Positions 32,258 through 39,018 of a stretch of DNA of 39,018 nt are shown one piece after another; positions within the stretch are counted from its first letter, which is position 1, and each line of letters begins with the position of its first letter. Origin of the DNA: CAYJMQ01 sp964392415 (GTDB lineage: Bacteria; Bdellovibrionota; JACOXK01; 2-02-FULL-40-11); the NCBI GenBank assembly GCA_964392415.1, contig CAYMPL010000007.1, forward strand, positions 1-39,018, given 5' to 3'. The notes beneath the pieces were generated by a model. The model had not been told where the DNA came from and ran no database searches. It saw only the letters and a list, made by a program, of their open reading frames with translations. The translations under genes were made by a program, and so were the position numbers.

Positions 32258-33279
32258 TGACAGAAAAAATGATTTCGGCGGTTTCTGTCAGTTATCGCGA
32301 TGAAGGGAATATTCTCCCCCTCTATGAAAGGCTGACCCAAACCCTTCAGAAAATATCACCGAATTATGAAATTGTTTTTGTCAATGATGCGAGTCCCGAT
32401 CGCTCTGAAGATGTCCTTTCGGATCTTGCGGCAAAAGATCTGAGGGTGACAGTGATCAATCATTCCAGAAATTTTGGCGCACAGAGCGCTTTTACCAGCG
32501 GTATGGAACAGGCGATCGGTCATGCGGTTGTCATCATGGATGGGGATCTTCAGGATCCCCCGGAACTCATTGAGGAGCTTGTGAAGAAATGGCTTGAAGG
32601 ATTTGATGTGGTCTACGGAATTCGAAGAAAGCGCGAAGCAAGCCTTGGCCGATTGCATGCTTTTTTATATCATATTTTCTATCTCATCTTTCGAAAAGTG
32701 GCCTTTATCCATATTCCCCCGGATGCGGGTGAATTTTCGCTGATGGACCGAAAAGTGGTCGATCATATCAATGCGCTTCCGGAGCGTTCAAGACTGATTC
32801 GGGGGCTAAGATCGTGGGTTGGATTTAAACAAACAGGTGTGGCATACGTGAGACCTGAGAGACATTGGGGGAGGTCTACCAATAGCTTCTTTCGAAATGT
32901 GCGATGGGCAAAACAGGCTATTTTTTCCTTTTCTTATCTTCCCCTGGAGTACGTTTCACATCTTGCTGGGCTTTCGACGCTTGTTTCGCTGACGATGATT
33001 GCGATCTATCTTTTTTTAGCCCTCTTTTTTCCGGCGCCGAGGGGATTCCTGACCCTTTTGGTTGTGATTCTTTTTCTTGGTTCAATTCAGCTGCTTGCCC
33101 TGAGTTTTATAGGGGAATATCTTCAGAGGATATTTGAGGAAGTCAAACGAAGACCGAAGTATATTGTGAAGAATATTTTGAATGATCATAGGCAAGGCCT
33201 TACTGACCGAACCGTCACTTCAACTGATGAATATACTCATCAAACGCCGTCCGGGAGGGGCGGAGATCTTTTTCGGTGA
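32254..33279 (+). CDS. GT2 polyprenyl-phosphate glycosyltransferase (DPM1/GtrB/ArnC-like)
   Basis: The 341-residue protein has a GT-A domain (SVSYRDEGNILPLYERL; IVFVNDASPDRSEDVL; the metal-binding VIMDGDLQDPPELIEEL, about 93-109), then RHWGRSTNSFFRNVRWAKQAI and two membrane segments (about 232-260 and 264-286), ending in GEYLQRIFEEVKRRPKYIV, the arrangement of GtrB and ArnC enzymes that put a sugar on undecaprenyl phosphate. The conserved part stops near residue 309. The remaining roughly 30 residues overlap the convergent korB gene by 65 bases. ATGA overlap joins it to the SDR gene. It is likely to supply a donor for the GT-C transferase at 26007-27770 (inference). Confidence 0.9.
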   Translation: MMTEKMISAVSVSYRDEGNILPLYERLTQTLQKISPNYEIVFVNDASPDRSEDVLSDLAAKDLRVTVINHSRNFGAQSAFTSGMEQAIGHAVVIMDGDLQDPPELIEELVKKWLEGFDVVYGIRRKREASLGRLHAFLYHIFYLIFRKVAFIHIPPDAGEFSLMDRKVVDHINALPERSRLIRGLRSWVGFKQTGVAYVRPERHWGRSTNSFFRNVRWAKQAIFSFSYLPLEYVSHLAGLSTLVSLTMIAIYLFLALFFPAPRGFLTLLVVILFLGSIQLLALSFIGEYLQRIFEEVKRRPKYIVKNILNDHRQGLTDRTVTSTDEYTHQTPSGRGGDLFR

Positions 33280-34237
33280 GATCTTTGAGAGGGATGTCGG
33301 TCATCTTCAACGTGTCGTTTAGAGTTGGCGTATCTTTCTTATAATAGATGAGCCCTGTGACGACCTGATTTTCATGAATGCTTTTTTCAATCGCTGACAA
33401 CGCCCGGATTTTGTCAGTGGGATCGTAATCTTCATGGAGTTTTTTTAAGACGAGGCGGGAGCCGTCATGGAGTGTGACTTCTTTCGATTCCCCCGGTTTA
33501 TATTCAACCGTAATCTCTTCAAACGAGGGGACAAAGCCCAATTCCTGGAGCGGTAGATCGTGCGTTTTCATGTAGGCGTAGCTTTTGTCGCTCCCTTCAT
33601 GATCGTTAAACGTAACGCAGGGGCTGATCACATCGAGGAGCGCGTAGCCGCGATGACAGATCGCCGCTTTGATCAGCGTCGACATCTGCTGACGATCCCC
33701 CGAAAAGGAACGCGCGACAAAAGTTGCGCCAAGCTCAATCCCCATCTGACAGAGATCCATCGGCTGGAATTCATTGAGTTCACCATAATGATCTGGAACA
33801 TGAAAGCTTGCCGTCGCTGAAAATTGCCCTTTTGTGAGGCCGTAGGTGCCGTTATTTTCAATGATATAGACCAGATCTGTATTTCTTCGGAGTGAATGAA
33901 CGAGCTGGCTAATGCCGATATTGGCAGAGTCCCCATCTCCGCTGACGCCGATGACACGGATCTTTTGATTGGCAAGCTTTGCCCCTGTCGCCACAGATGG
34001 CATTCTGCCATGCACTGCGTTAAAACCATGCGCGCGGTTTAGAAAATAAGCGGGGGTTTTGCTCGAGCACCCGATTCCACTCATCTTTGCCACTTCATGG
34101 GGGGGGATTCCAAGTTCATAATAGGATGCAATGATCGATGTTGTGATCGAGTCGTGGCCGCATCCTTTGCAGAGGGTAGAGGGCAAGCCGCCGTAATCTT
34201 GTTTCGTAAGATTGATTCTATTTGTGACTTCAGCCAT
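33215..34237 (-). CDS. korB: 2-oxoacid:ferredoxin oxidoreductase, beta subunit
   Basis: This subunit holds thiamine diphosphate and an Fe-S cluster of a two-subunit 2-oxoacid (2-oxoglutarate-type) ferredoxin oxidoreductase. Visible are the cluster cysteines in TLCKGCGHDS, SGIGCSSKTP and ISPCVTFNDHEG, and the TPP/Mg motif VSGDGDSANIGISQL...YIIENNGTYGLTKGQFSAT. Length (340 residues) is typical of the KorB/OorB type. ATG at 34237 is chosen because GGAGGT lies 5 bases upstream and the family start (MAEVTNRINL) follows; an in-frame start at 34252 is less likely. The start overlaps the korA stop by 8 bases. The 3' end overlaps the convergent GT2 gene. The substrate cannot be settled between 2-oxoglutarate and other 2-oxoacids. 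Confidence 0.93.
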   Translation of the reverse strand: MAEVTNRINLTKQDYGGLPSTLCKGCGHDSITTSIIASYYELGIPPHEVAKMSGIGCSSKTPAYFLNRAHGFNAVHGRMPSVATGAKLANQKIRVIGVSGDGDSANIGISQLVHSLRRNTDLVYIIENNGTYGLTKGQFSATASFHVPDHYGELNEFQPMDLCQMGIELGATFVARSFSGDRQQMSTLIKAAICHRGYALLDVISPCVTFNDHEGSDKSYAYMKTHDLPLQELGFVPSFEEITVEYKPGESKEVTLHDGSRLVLKKLHEDYDPTDKIRALSAIEKSIHENQVVTGLIYYKKDTPTLNDTLKMTDIPLKDLTEKDLRPSRTAFDEYIHQLK

Positions 34238-36023
34238 GCGCCACCTCCGCAATGCGATTCGTAATCCTTACCGGGTCCATTGGCAAACCATCTGAAAATG
34301 CGGCAGACAAGATTTTTTTCTCAAATCCGGGGCAGCTGGTCTTTAAGAGAAAGGCAAGCTGACCATCCCGGTTTCCTTCAACTACAATCACTTTATCCAC
34401 GCCATTTATAAAATCTTTGACTTCATCATGGAATGGAAACGCCAAGGGGCGGAGATATTGGGTTGCTATTTTCTTTTCTTTAAGAAGATCGATCGTTTCC
34501 ATGATGGCATGGTGGGTGGTGCCAACTCCCAAAATCCCTATTTTCGCTTTTTTATCTCCGATCCATAAAGGTTTTGGAAGATAGTGCTTCGCTGTTTCAA
34601 ATTTTTTGTCGAGTCTTTTCATGTTCCTTTCATAAGTTGCATGATCTTCCGTGTAACCGGCTGCCTCATCATGGCCACTCCCCCGCGTAAAGTAAGCGGC
34701 GAGCGGATGGGGTGTCCCCGGCAATGTCCGGTACGGAATTCCATCGCCATCGACATCTTCATAACGTTTGAATAATTTTAATTTTTCAACCTCTTTTTCC
34801 GTCAACACTTTCCCGCGATCAAAGGGTTTGTCGATATACGGAAATGGCTCAGACATCCAGAGATTCATTCCGAGTTCGAGGTCGGCCATCACAAAGACAG
34901 CGGTTTGAAGCCGTTCTGCGATATCAAAAGAGGAGGCTGCTATTTCATAATATTCTTTCACCGTCGCTGGGAAGAGCATCGGGTGTTTGGTATCTCCATG
35001 AGAGGCAAACGCACAGAGCAAAAAATCCCCCTGCTGGGTTCGTGTCGGAAGACCTGTGCTGGGTCCAACCCTTTGGACATTAAAGACGACAACGGGAATC
35101 TCCGCATAATAGGCAAGACCCAAAAATTCACTCATCAGAGAAATTCCCGGTCCGGATGTCCCTGTCATGGCACGGGCCCCCGCCCAACCGGCGCCGATGG
35201 CTATTCCAATAGCTGCGATTTCATCTTCGGCCTGAATGACGGCGATATTTCTTTTCCCGGTTTTGGGATCAGTTCGGAATTTCTTTTGAAGCCCTTCAAT
35301 CGATTCGCTCAGACTGCTTGCCGGTGTGATCGGATACCACGCTGTCACGGTGCACCCTCCCATGATTGCTCCCAGCGCCCCAGCTGCATTTCCTTCGAGA
35401 ACGATTTTCCCCTGCGTTTTGTTGTCATGCTGATAATAATACGGGTCTTTCTTTTTCAGTTTTTCTTTGGCATAGTTTGAACCGAGTTCAACCGCTTTCA
35501 GATTTACATCGACGACCTTTTGCTTCTTCTGGAATGTATCTTTAATAACCTGTGTCACAATTTCCCGATCGAGATTGAAAAGCTCGGCAATGACTCCGAC
35601 ATAAACGGTATTGGTGAGAAGGGTTCGTATGCGTGGATGATCAAAGTTTGATTTTGAAAGTTGCGAAAGGGGGACAGGGTAATAGATGATCCCTTCTTTT
35701 TCCTCCGGCGCCCGGATGGTTGTTGAATCATAGATGACGACATGTCCGGGTTGAACTTCCTTTAAATCTTCACGAATCGTTGCGGGATTGACGGCGACGA
35801 GAATTTCTGTCTGTCGCCTCATCGATTCATACCCCTGCGGAGAGGTTCGGATATGAAACCAGGTCGGCAATCCCTGAATATTGGACGGAAAGAGGTTTTT
35901 GGCAGACGTCGGAATCCCCATTCGAATCAATGTCTTAAAAAGGATATTATTCGCCGACTGGCTTCCGGTTCCGTTTATCGTGGCGATCTTAATTGTAAAG
36001 TCATTAATGATTTTCTTATTCAT
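34230..36023 (-). CDS. korA: 2-oxoacid:ferredoxin oxidoreductase, gamma-alpha fusion subunit
   Basis: The 597-residue protein fuses the gamma domain (1 to about 190: IATINGTGSQSANNILFKTLIRMGIP, NIQGLPTWFHIRTSPQGY) with the alpha domain (about 205-400: LEGNAAGALGAIMGGCTVTAWYPITPASSLSE, VIQAEDEIAAIGIAIGAGWAGARAMTGTSGPGISLM) and a C-terminal transketolase-like domain (IGILGVGTTHHAIMETIDLL, KVIVVEGNRDGQL). It oxidises 2-oxoacids to acyl-CoA with ferredoxin reduction, or the reverse, together with KorB. The YPITPASSLSE and GTSGPGISLMSEFLGLAYYAEIP motifs are diagnostic. Transcription appears to start at a promoter about 20 bases upstream. The ORF is intact, with the usual gamma-alpha order. Confidence 0.94.
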   Translation of the reverse strand: MNKKIINDFTIKIATINGTGSQSANNILFKTLIRMGIPTSAKNLFPSNIQGLPTWFHIRTSPQGYESMRRQTEILVAVNPATIREDLKEVQPGHVVIYDSTTIRAPEEKEGIIYYPVPLSQLSKSNFDHPRIRTLLTNTVYVGVIAELFNLDREIVTQVIKDTFQKKQKVVDVNLKAVELGSNYAKEKLKKKDPYYYQHDNKTQGKIVLEGNAAGALGAIMGGCTVTAWYPITPASSLSESIEGLQKKFRTDPKTGKRNIAVIQAEDEIAAIGIAIGAGWAGARAMTGTSGPGISLMSEFLGLAYYAEIPVVVFNVQRVGPSTGLPTRTQQGDFLLCAFASHGDTKHPMLFPATVKEYYEIAASSFDIAERLQTAVFVMADLELGMNLWMSEPFPYIDKPFDRGKVLTEKEVEKLKLFKRYEDVDGDGIPYRTLPGTPHPLAAYFTRGSGHDEAAGYTEDHATYERNMKRLDKKFETAKHYLPKPLWIGDKKAKIGILGVGTTHHAIMETIDLLKEKKIATQYLRPLAFPFHDEVKDFINGVDKVIVVEGNRDGQLAFLLKTSCPGFEKKILSAAFSDGLPMDPVRITNRIAEVAHG

Positions 36024-36044
36024 GGCGCTGTCTTAAATAGAGCA

Positions 36045-36074
36045 TTTATAGCATGTGGATTTTTTTTAATGCAA
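36045..36074 (-). promoter_or_regulatory. Candidate promoter of korAB
   Basis: Minus-strand TTGCAT (36069-36074), 18-base spacer, TATAAA (36045-36050). The leader to the ATG at 36023 is about 14 nt. The region 36075-36197 upstream contains no recognised gene. Confidence 0.45.
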
Positions 36075-36197
36075 TAGCTATTTTGCCGGAAAAAATAGGA
36101 AGGGTCACCCGGAACCCACGCCCTAGATGAGAATAATTTTGGACATAAAGGCTCGATCTTTCCGAAATTTAGTGAAGGGTAAAAAGAATCAGCCGAT

Positions 36198-37187
36198 CTA
36201 TCCTGATTTTCCAAACGTTCTTTCCGCTCTCCACTGATTGTGCTTTGCACAAAGAATTCTCAAATTCTCTTCTGTCGATTCACCCCCAAGCGCAAAAGGG
36301 CGGAGATGATCCATTTGAATGAAATTTCTTTCACCGCATCTTTTGCCATTGGCGCTTTCATAACTGCATTCCCCCTGATCCCTCTTAAAAACAATTCTTC
36401 TCACCTTCTGAGGTATATACCGGGTCATCGGCTTTCTCTGCTCTTCTATCTGACTCTTATCTGGCTGACTCTTATCTGGCTGGCTCTTATCTGGCTGGTA
36501 TCTGGCTCGCTCTATCTTTTTGGCCATCTCTTCTTTTGCCACAAACTCAATTTTGATCTTTCGAGTTTCACCACCGTTTCCACCGGTGGCGGTATATTTT
36601 TGTGCAGTTTTTGATTCAGAAGCCATCTCGGAAAGACAAGAGAAACTGCCAGGCGCTTTTAGGGGTGCCGGCTCTTGTCTCTCAACACTCATCTCCGGAG
36701 TAGGTTTCTCAAGTCCCATCTGCTCTTTTATTTCAGCTCTAAAAATAGGCAGTCTTCTGATCACATCCCGATGGTTCTCTTTCCTGAGTGAGAGCTCTGA
36801 TAACATGAATTCAACTTCTCTCTTTGATTTCCCAATAATCTTTTGAACCCATCCCTGTGCATTCTCTTTGGTCAGATGCGGCTCTATTAAACTTAAGGTT
36901 ATGAGACTTACTTTTCCATTTGAAAGAAGCCCCAAAATTTCAGGGTAGATCTGACTCACTTTTGCTGCCTGAATTCTTCTATAAGCCGCCCCTTCTGAAT
37001 AATGGAATTTCTGAGTTACATAAGAGAAAAGTGATGAATAGGCTTCCTCCAGATAGAGCTTTCTTCTGGCTATCTCTGAGAGGTAGAAGACGACGGTAGC
37101 CGTAGCCTCTCTCTCTTTTTGAACAATCTGAGAAAAGCGGGTTAAGAGTTCACTGTCTTTTATTTTTTTAAGATCTTCTAAAAACAT
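36198..37187 (-). CDS. HNH endonuclease family protein with PDKSQ repeats
   Basis: The 329-residue protein has a long helical N-terminal region (1 to about 150: LLTRFSQIVQKEREATATVVFYLSEIARRKLYLEEAYSS, YSEGAAYRRIQAAKVSQIYPEIL) of a type common in HNH-bearing proteins of Bdellovibrio and other deltaproteobacteria, a low-complexity linker with tandem PDKSQ units, and a C-terminal HNH domain (VFKRDQGECSYESANGKRCG..., QMDHLRPFALGGESTEENLRILCAKHNQWRAERTFGK). The metal and catalytic His/Asn residues are present. Such proteins occur in multiple copies and their function is not established. The start ATG has a strong AAGGAGG site 7-8 bases upstream. The 610 bases upstream hold the IS. Confidence 0.87.
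   Translation of the reverse strand: MFLEDLKKIKDSELLTRFSQIVQKEREATATVVFYLSEIARRKLYLEEAYSSLFSYVTQKFHYSEGAAYRRIQAAKVSQIYPEILGLLSNGKVSLITLSLIEPHLTKENAQGWVQKIIGKSKREVEFMLSELSLRKENHRDVIRRLPIFRAEIKEQMGLEKPTPEMSVERQEPAPLKAPGSFSCLSEMASESKTAQKYTATGGNGGETRKIKIEFVAKEEMAKKIERARYQPDKSQPDKSQPDKSQIEEQRKPMTRYIPQKVRRIVFKRDQGECSYESANGKRCGERNFIQMDHLRPFALGGESTEENLRILCAKHNQWRAERTFGKSG
36451..36506. repeat. 15-bp tandem repeat inside the HNH gene
   Basis: TGACTCTTATCTGGC occurs twice in tandem (36451-36465, 36466-36480), then TGGCTCTTATCTGGC (36481-36495) and a truncated TGGTATCTGGC. The unit is five codons, encoding PDKSQ on the minus strand, so copy changes keep the frame. Confidence 0.85.
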
Positions 37188-37490
37188 CTAAAGTCCTCCT
37201 TTTTAGGGAGCCAATATAACACGATATTTTTCATGCTATTAGACGGCCATAATCAAAATATGAGAGGAGAAAAAAGAGAGACCACAAAAAAGGGCATAGA
37301 GGAAGGTTCGACAACGAGACGATGAAAGTGCGGCTTTTGAGAGGGCTTTTAGGAAAGCGCCGTCAAAAAAAGTGAAAATTCATAAAAACCTTGTCAACAA
37401 AAATCGACACAAAAATCACAAAAGAATAAAAAATTATCAGGGAAAAACAAGACTGGAAAAATGAGAGTCTTTCACTCAATTCCATTGTGA
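37188..37490. other. Intergenic region between the HNH gene and the insertion sequence
   Basis: About 300 A-rich bases with no convincing ORF longer than about 21 codons and no recognised RNA. It should contain the HNH promoter near 37200-37250, but no clear -35/-10 pair stands out. The last bases before the IS (CCATTGTGA) would include the target duplication, which cannot be checked because the right flank is outside the window. Confidence 0.5.
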
Positions 37491-37509
37491 TTACCAAGGA
37501 ATATTGACC
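37491..37509 (+). repeat. IS left terminal inverted repeat
   Basis: TTACCAAGGAATATTGACC; pairs with the repeat at 39000-39018 at 16 of 19 positions. Confidence 0.85.
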
Positions 37510-37515
37510 GGTGAG

Positions 37516-37534
37516 TTACCAAGCGATTCTGACC
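37516..37534 (+). repeat. Internal second copy of the IS terminal repeat
   Basis: TTACCAAGCGATTCTGACC, 15 of 19 identical to the outer left repeat and in the same orientation, 25 bases inward (about 2.4 helical turns). No equivalent second copy is seen at the right end. It may be a second transposase binding site. Confidence 0.65.
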
Positions 37535-37584
37535 AACTTATCGACGGAGGCGGGAAAGGACTTTAGGTAAAAGAAGTTGCACAA

Positions 37585-37613
37585 TTTTATACCTCCGCGG
37601 CGGAGGTATAAAA
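37585..37613. other. Perfect 29-base palindrome in the IS left end
   Basis: Arms TTTTATACCTCCGC and GCGGAGGTATAAAA pair perfectly around a single central G (37599). As DNA it is a dyad site; as RNA it would be a GC-rich stem with a one-base centre. Its flanking T and A runs make it a possible bidirectional terminator or a regulatory site of the IS. Confidence 0.75.
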
Positions 37614-37641
37614 ACAGGCATTTTGTTTTCACTGTGGGAAT

Positions 37642-37692
37642 AAAAAATAGCTGGCTGGACATGATTAAAGATGTCCAAGCCAGCTATTTTTT
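37642..37692. terminator. Strong bidirectional hairpin terminator in the IS left end
   Basis: An inverted repeat of about 21 base pairs with one bulge: AAAAAATAGCTGGCTGGACAT and ATGTCC-AAGCCAGCTATTTTTT around the loop GATTAAAG. With A-runs on one side and T-runs on the other it fits a Rho-independent terminator on both strands; it lies 106 bases past the transposase stop and would also shield the IS from outside transcription. Confidence 0.75.
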
Positions 37693-37797
37693 GTTGAGAA
37701 GGTGGGGTTTTAATCAAAAACGGCTTTTATATTTGGCCGTATTTGAACATTGAGGGTTCAACGAAGGGTTAGGCAAGGATCAAAATGAGTTTTAAAA

Positions 37798-38931
37798 CTA
37801 CGCAGCCATTCGTAATGGATTTACAAGTGTAATAGGAAGTTCTTTTCCAGCAAAAAACATTTTAAAGGAGAGATCTTGATAGATTCGTATTTCTATTTTT
37901 TGTTTGTAGATCGAGTATTTCACTGGCGAGGTAATCTGATAGAGTTTTCCCTGCCAGGGGACAGTGTGATCTCGTTTGATGATGCGATAGTGCTTCAGAC
38001 AGAAAATTTCGTTGAGATCTACCCCTTTTGGAAGGGGTTTATACGCCGTTTGAAGATTTGCTGGTGTGACAGTGAATTTTTTGTCATATTCATTGGGCAG
38101 AAATTGATCTTGTAAGAAGCAATTGGCCGCCTGGTATGAGTGGATGCGTCGTAAGCGCATTTCGGGTATCAGGCGGTCTTGCATGGTTTCAAAGTGTCTT
38201 TCGATACGTCCTTTGGCCTCAGCGGATTGGGCGAAGATGACATGGATGCCTAGCTCTTCACAGGCGCGCTTAACTTGAGCAAAATCGGTTCTTTTGGTTC
38301 CCCCGAACCATCCAGCCCGATCTACATAGAGGATTTGAAAGATTCCATTTTTAGCAACAACGTTTTGAAGGACTCTCAGACAAGAGATTGTATCTTCTGA
38401 AAGAAAGAATTCAGCAAAGGGGACTTCATTGGATGCATCATCGATGGTAGAAATCAAACAAGAGTCTTTATTTCCAAACCATTTGTGAGGGGAGCCATCC
38501 ATTTGAATCATAATCCCTGTCTGCTTCATTCTGGTGCGCATGTAACGGGCTTTAGAGCGTCTTCTTTTAGCCCGTTTGACCATTTTAATTTCATGGCACC
38601 AATGTCTAAAAGTTTCGCGTTTCAAATGAATATTTTCACACTCAGCCAATTTTTCAAGGCAATGGAGCATGTTGAAATCAAAATATTTTTCTCTCACAAG
38701 ACTGAGAACTTTATCTTTTAATGTTTTTGATGTTCTATTGACAGGACAACGCTGATAATTTCCATGTTTAATAAATAGTGGCCCCTTATCCGTAAAAGCC
38801 TTCAAATACCGCCTGATCGTTCTTTGAGAGACGTCCAGAACCAGGCAGGCTTTCTCTCTATCAAAAACATCTGTGATAACTCTACCAATGACATCTAATT
38901 TTAATTGATCCCGTGCGCTCATATATAACAC
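37798..38931 (-). CDS. Transposase with rve integrase core (ISNCY/IS481-like)
   Basis: The 377-residue protein has an N-terminal helix-turn-helix (about 12-45, REKACLVLDVSQRTIRRYLKAF), a second DNA-binding region, and an RNase H-like integrase core with the DDE triad Asp145 (IQMDGSPHKWFG), Asp204 (LYVDRAGWFGG) and Glu244 (AEAKGRIERHFETM), 39 residues between the last two as usual. The C terminus includes an Mu-transposase-like segment (YDKKFTVTPANLQTAYKPLPKGVDL...TVPWQGKLYQI). No frameshift is visible, so it is probably active. GTG at 38931 has GGGAGG about 10 bases upstream; ATG at 38922 is also possible. Confidence 0.88.
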   Translation of the reverse strand: MLYMSARDQLKLDVIGRVITDVFDREKACLVLDVSQRTIRRYLKAFTDKGPLFIKHGNYQRCPVNRTSKTLKDKVLSLVREKYFDFNMLHCLEKLAECENIHLKRETFRHWCHEIKMVKRAKRRRSKARYMRTRMKQTGIMIQMDGSPHKWFGNKDSCLISTIDDASNEVPFAEFFLSEDTISCLRVLQNVVAKNGIFQILYVDRAGWFGGTKRTDFAQVKRACEELGIHVIFAQSAEAKGRIERHFETMQDRLIPEMRLRRIHSYQAANCFLQDQFLPNEYDKKFTVTPANLQTAYKPLPKGVDLNEIFCLKHYRIIKRDHTVPWQGKLYQITSPVKYSIYKQKIEIRIYQDLSFKMFFAGKELPITLVNPLRMAA

Positions 38932-39018
38932 CCCCGTACCCTCCCTTTCTTCAATAACCCTACGACTTCATTGAAAAAAGAGAGTTTATCTTATTCCGTG
39001 GTCAAATTCCCTTGGTAA

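Larger units (their letters stand above)
37491..39018 (-). mobile_element. Complete insertion sequence, 1528 bp, ISNCY/IS481-like with DDE transposase
   Basis: The left terminal repeat (TTACCAAGGAATATTGACC, 37491-37509) and the inverted right repeat (39000-39018, reverse complement TTACCAAGGGAATTTGACC) match at 16 of 19 bases and enclose one transposase gene. The element has about 290 bp of noncoding left end with an internal copy of the terminal repeat, a palindrome and a strong hairpin. The right end coincides with the last base of the window, as expected when an assembly breaks at a repeated element. The family assignment is from the transposase and is tentative. Confidence 0.85.

Noticed and set aside
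36020..36250. Small minus-strand ORF of 76 codons upstream of korA
   Set aside because: It overlaps the end of the HNH gene and the korA promoter, has no Shine-Dalgarno, and its translation shows no recognisable or low-bias pattern.

Overview
The window reads as a chromosomal contig from a Gram-negative (diderm) bacterium of deltaproteobacterial type. Grounds: a type II secretion GspC with a PDZ domain next to GspD, lipoprotein and Sec signal peptides, and the block yceD-rpmF-plsX-fab-acpP-rpiB-glyA-nrdR-rib-nusB, an arrangement familiar from deltaproteobacterial and related genomes. A two-subunit 2-oxoacid:ferredoxin oxidoreductase points to anaerobic or facultative metabolism. The exact lineage cannot be fixed from sequence reading alone.

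Layout. 1-4771 (minus strand): gspD (cut by the window edge), gspC, a six-bladed NHL-propeller lipoprotein, a PiT phosphate transporter and its DUF47 partner. 4895-12556 (plus): yceD, rpmF, plsX, fabH, fabD, fabG, acpP, fabF, rpiB, glyA, i.e. fatty acid initiation and elongation plus C5/C1 metabolism. fabH carries an in-frame TAA at codon 26. 12557-14300: an AAA+/DUF4143 ATPase gene inserted between glyA and nrdR, bracketed by a roughly 72-bp diverged direct repeat and preceded by twin palindromes. 14301-18694: nrdR, ribD, ribE, ribBA, ribH, nusB (complete riboflavin pathway enzymes except the phosphatase). 18726-25974: mixed single genes: a secreted fibronectin-III protein, tgt, a small secreted protein, an orphan 471-aa protein, a Fic AMPylase-type protein, a NADAR-domain protein with a signal-like N terminus, and an e-MtaB/CDKAL1-like methylthiotransferase without a TRAM domain.

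26007-33279: a GT-C membrane glycosyltransferase divergent from a tightly packed plus-strand operon of fatty acid desaturase, zinc-finger methyltransferase, split transketolase (two genes), SDR and a DPM1/GtrB-like glycosyltransferase. I infer a lipid-linked sugar or surface glycolipid pathway. 33215-36023 (minus): korB and korA, korB overlapping the glycosyltransferase tail to tail. 36198-37187 (minus): an HNH endonuclease with pentapeptide repeats. 37491-39018: a complete insertion sequence whose right terminal repeat is the last 19 bases of the window.

Several single genes have a plausible -35/-10 pair ending only 6-13 nt before the start codon and no Shine-Dalgarno sequence, suggesting leaderless or near-leaderless transcripts, whereas many operon-internal genes have clear Shine-Dalgarno sites. 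No tRNA, rRNA, CRISPR array or known riboswitch was recognised.
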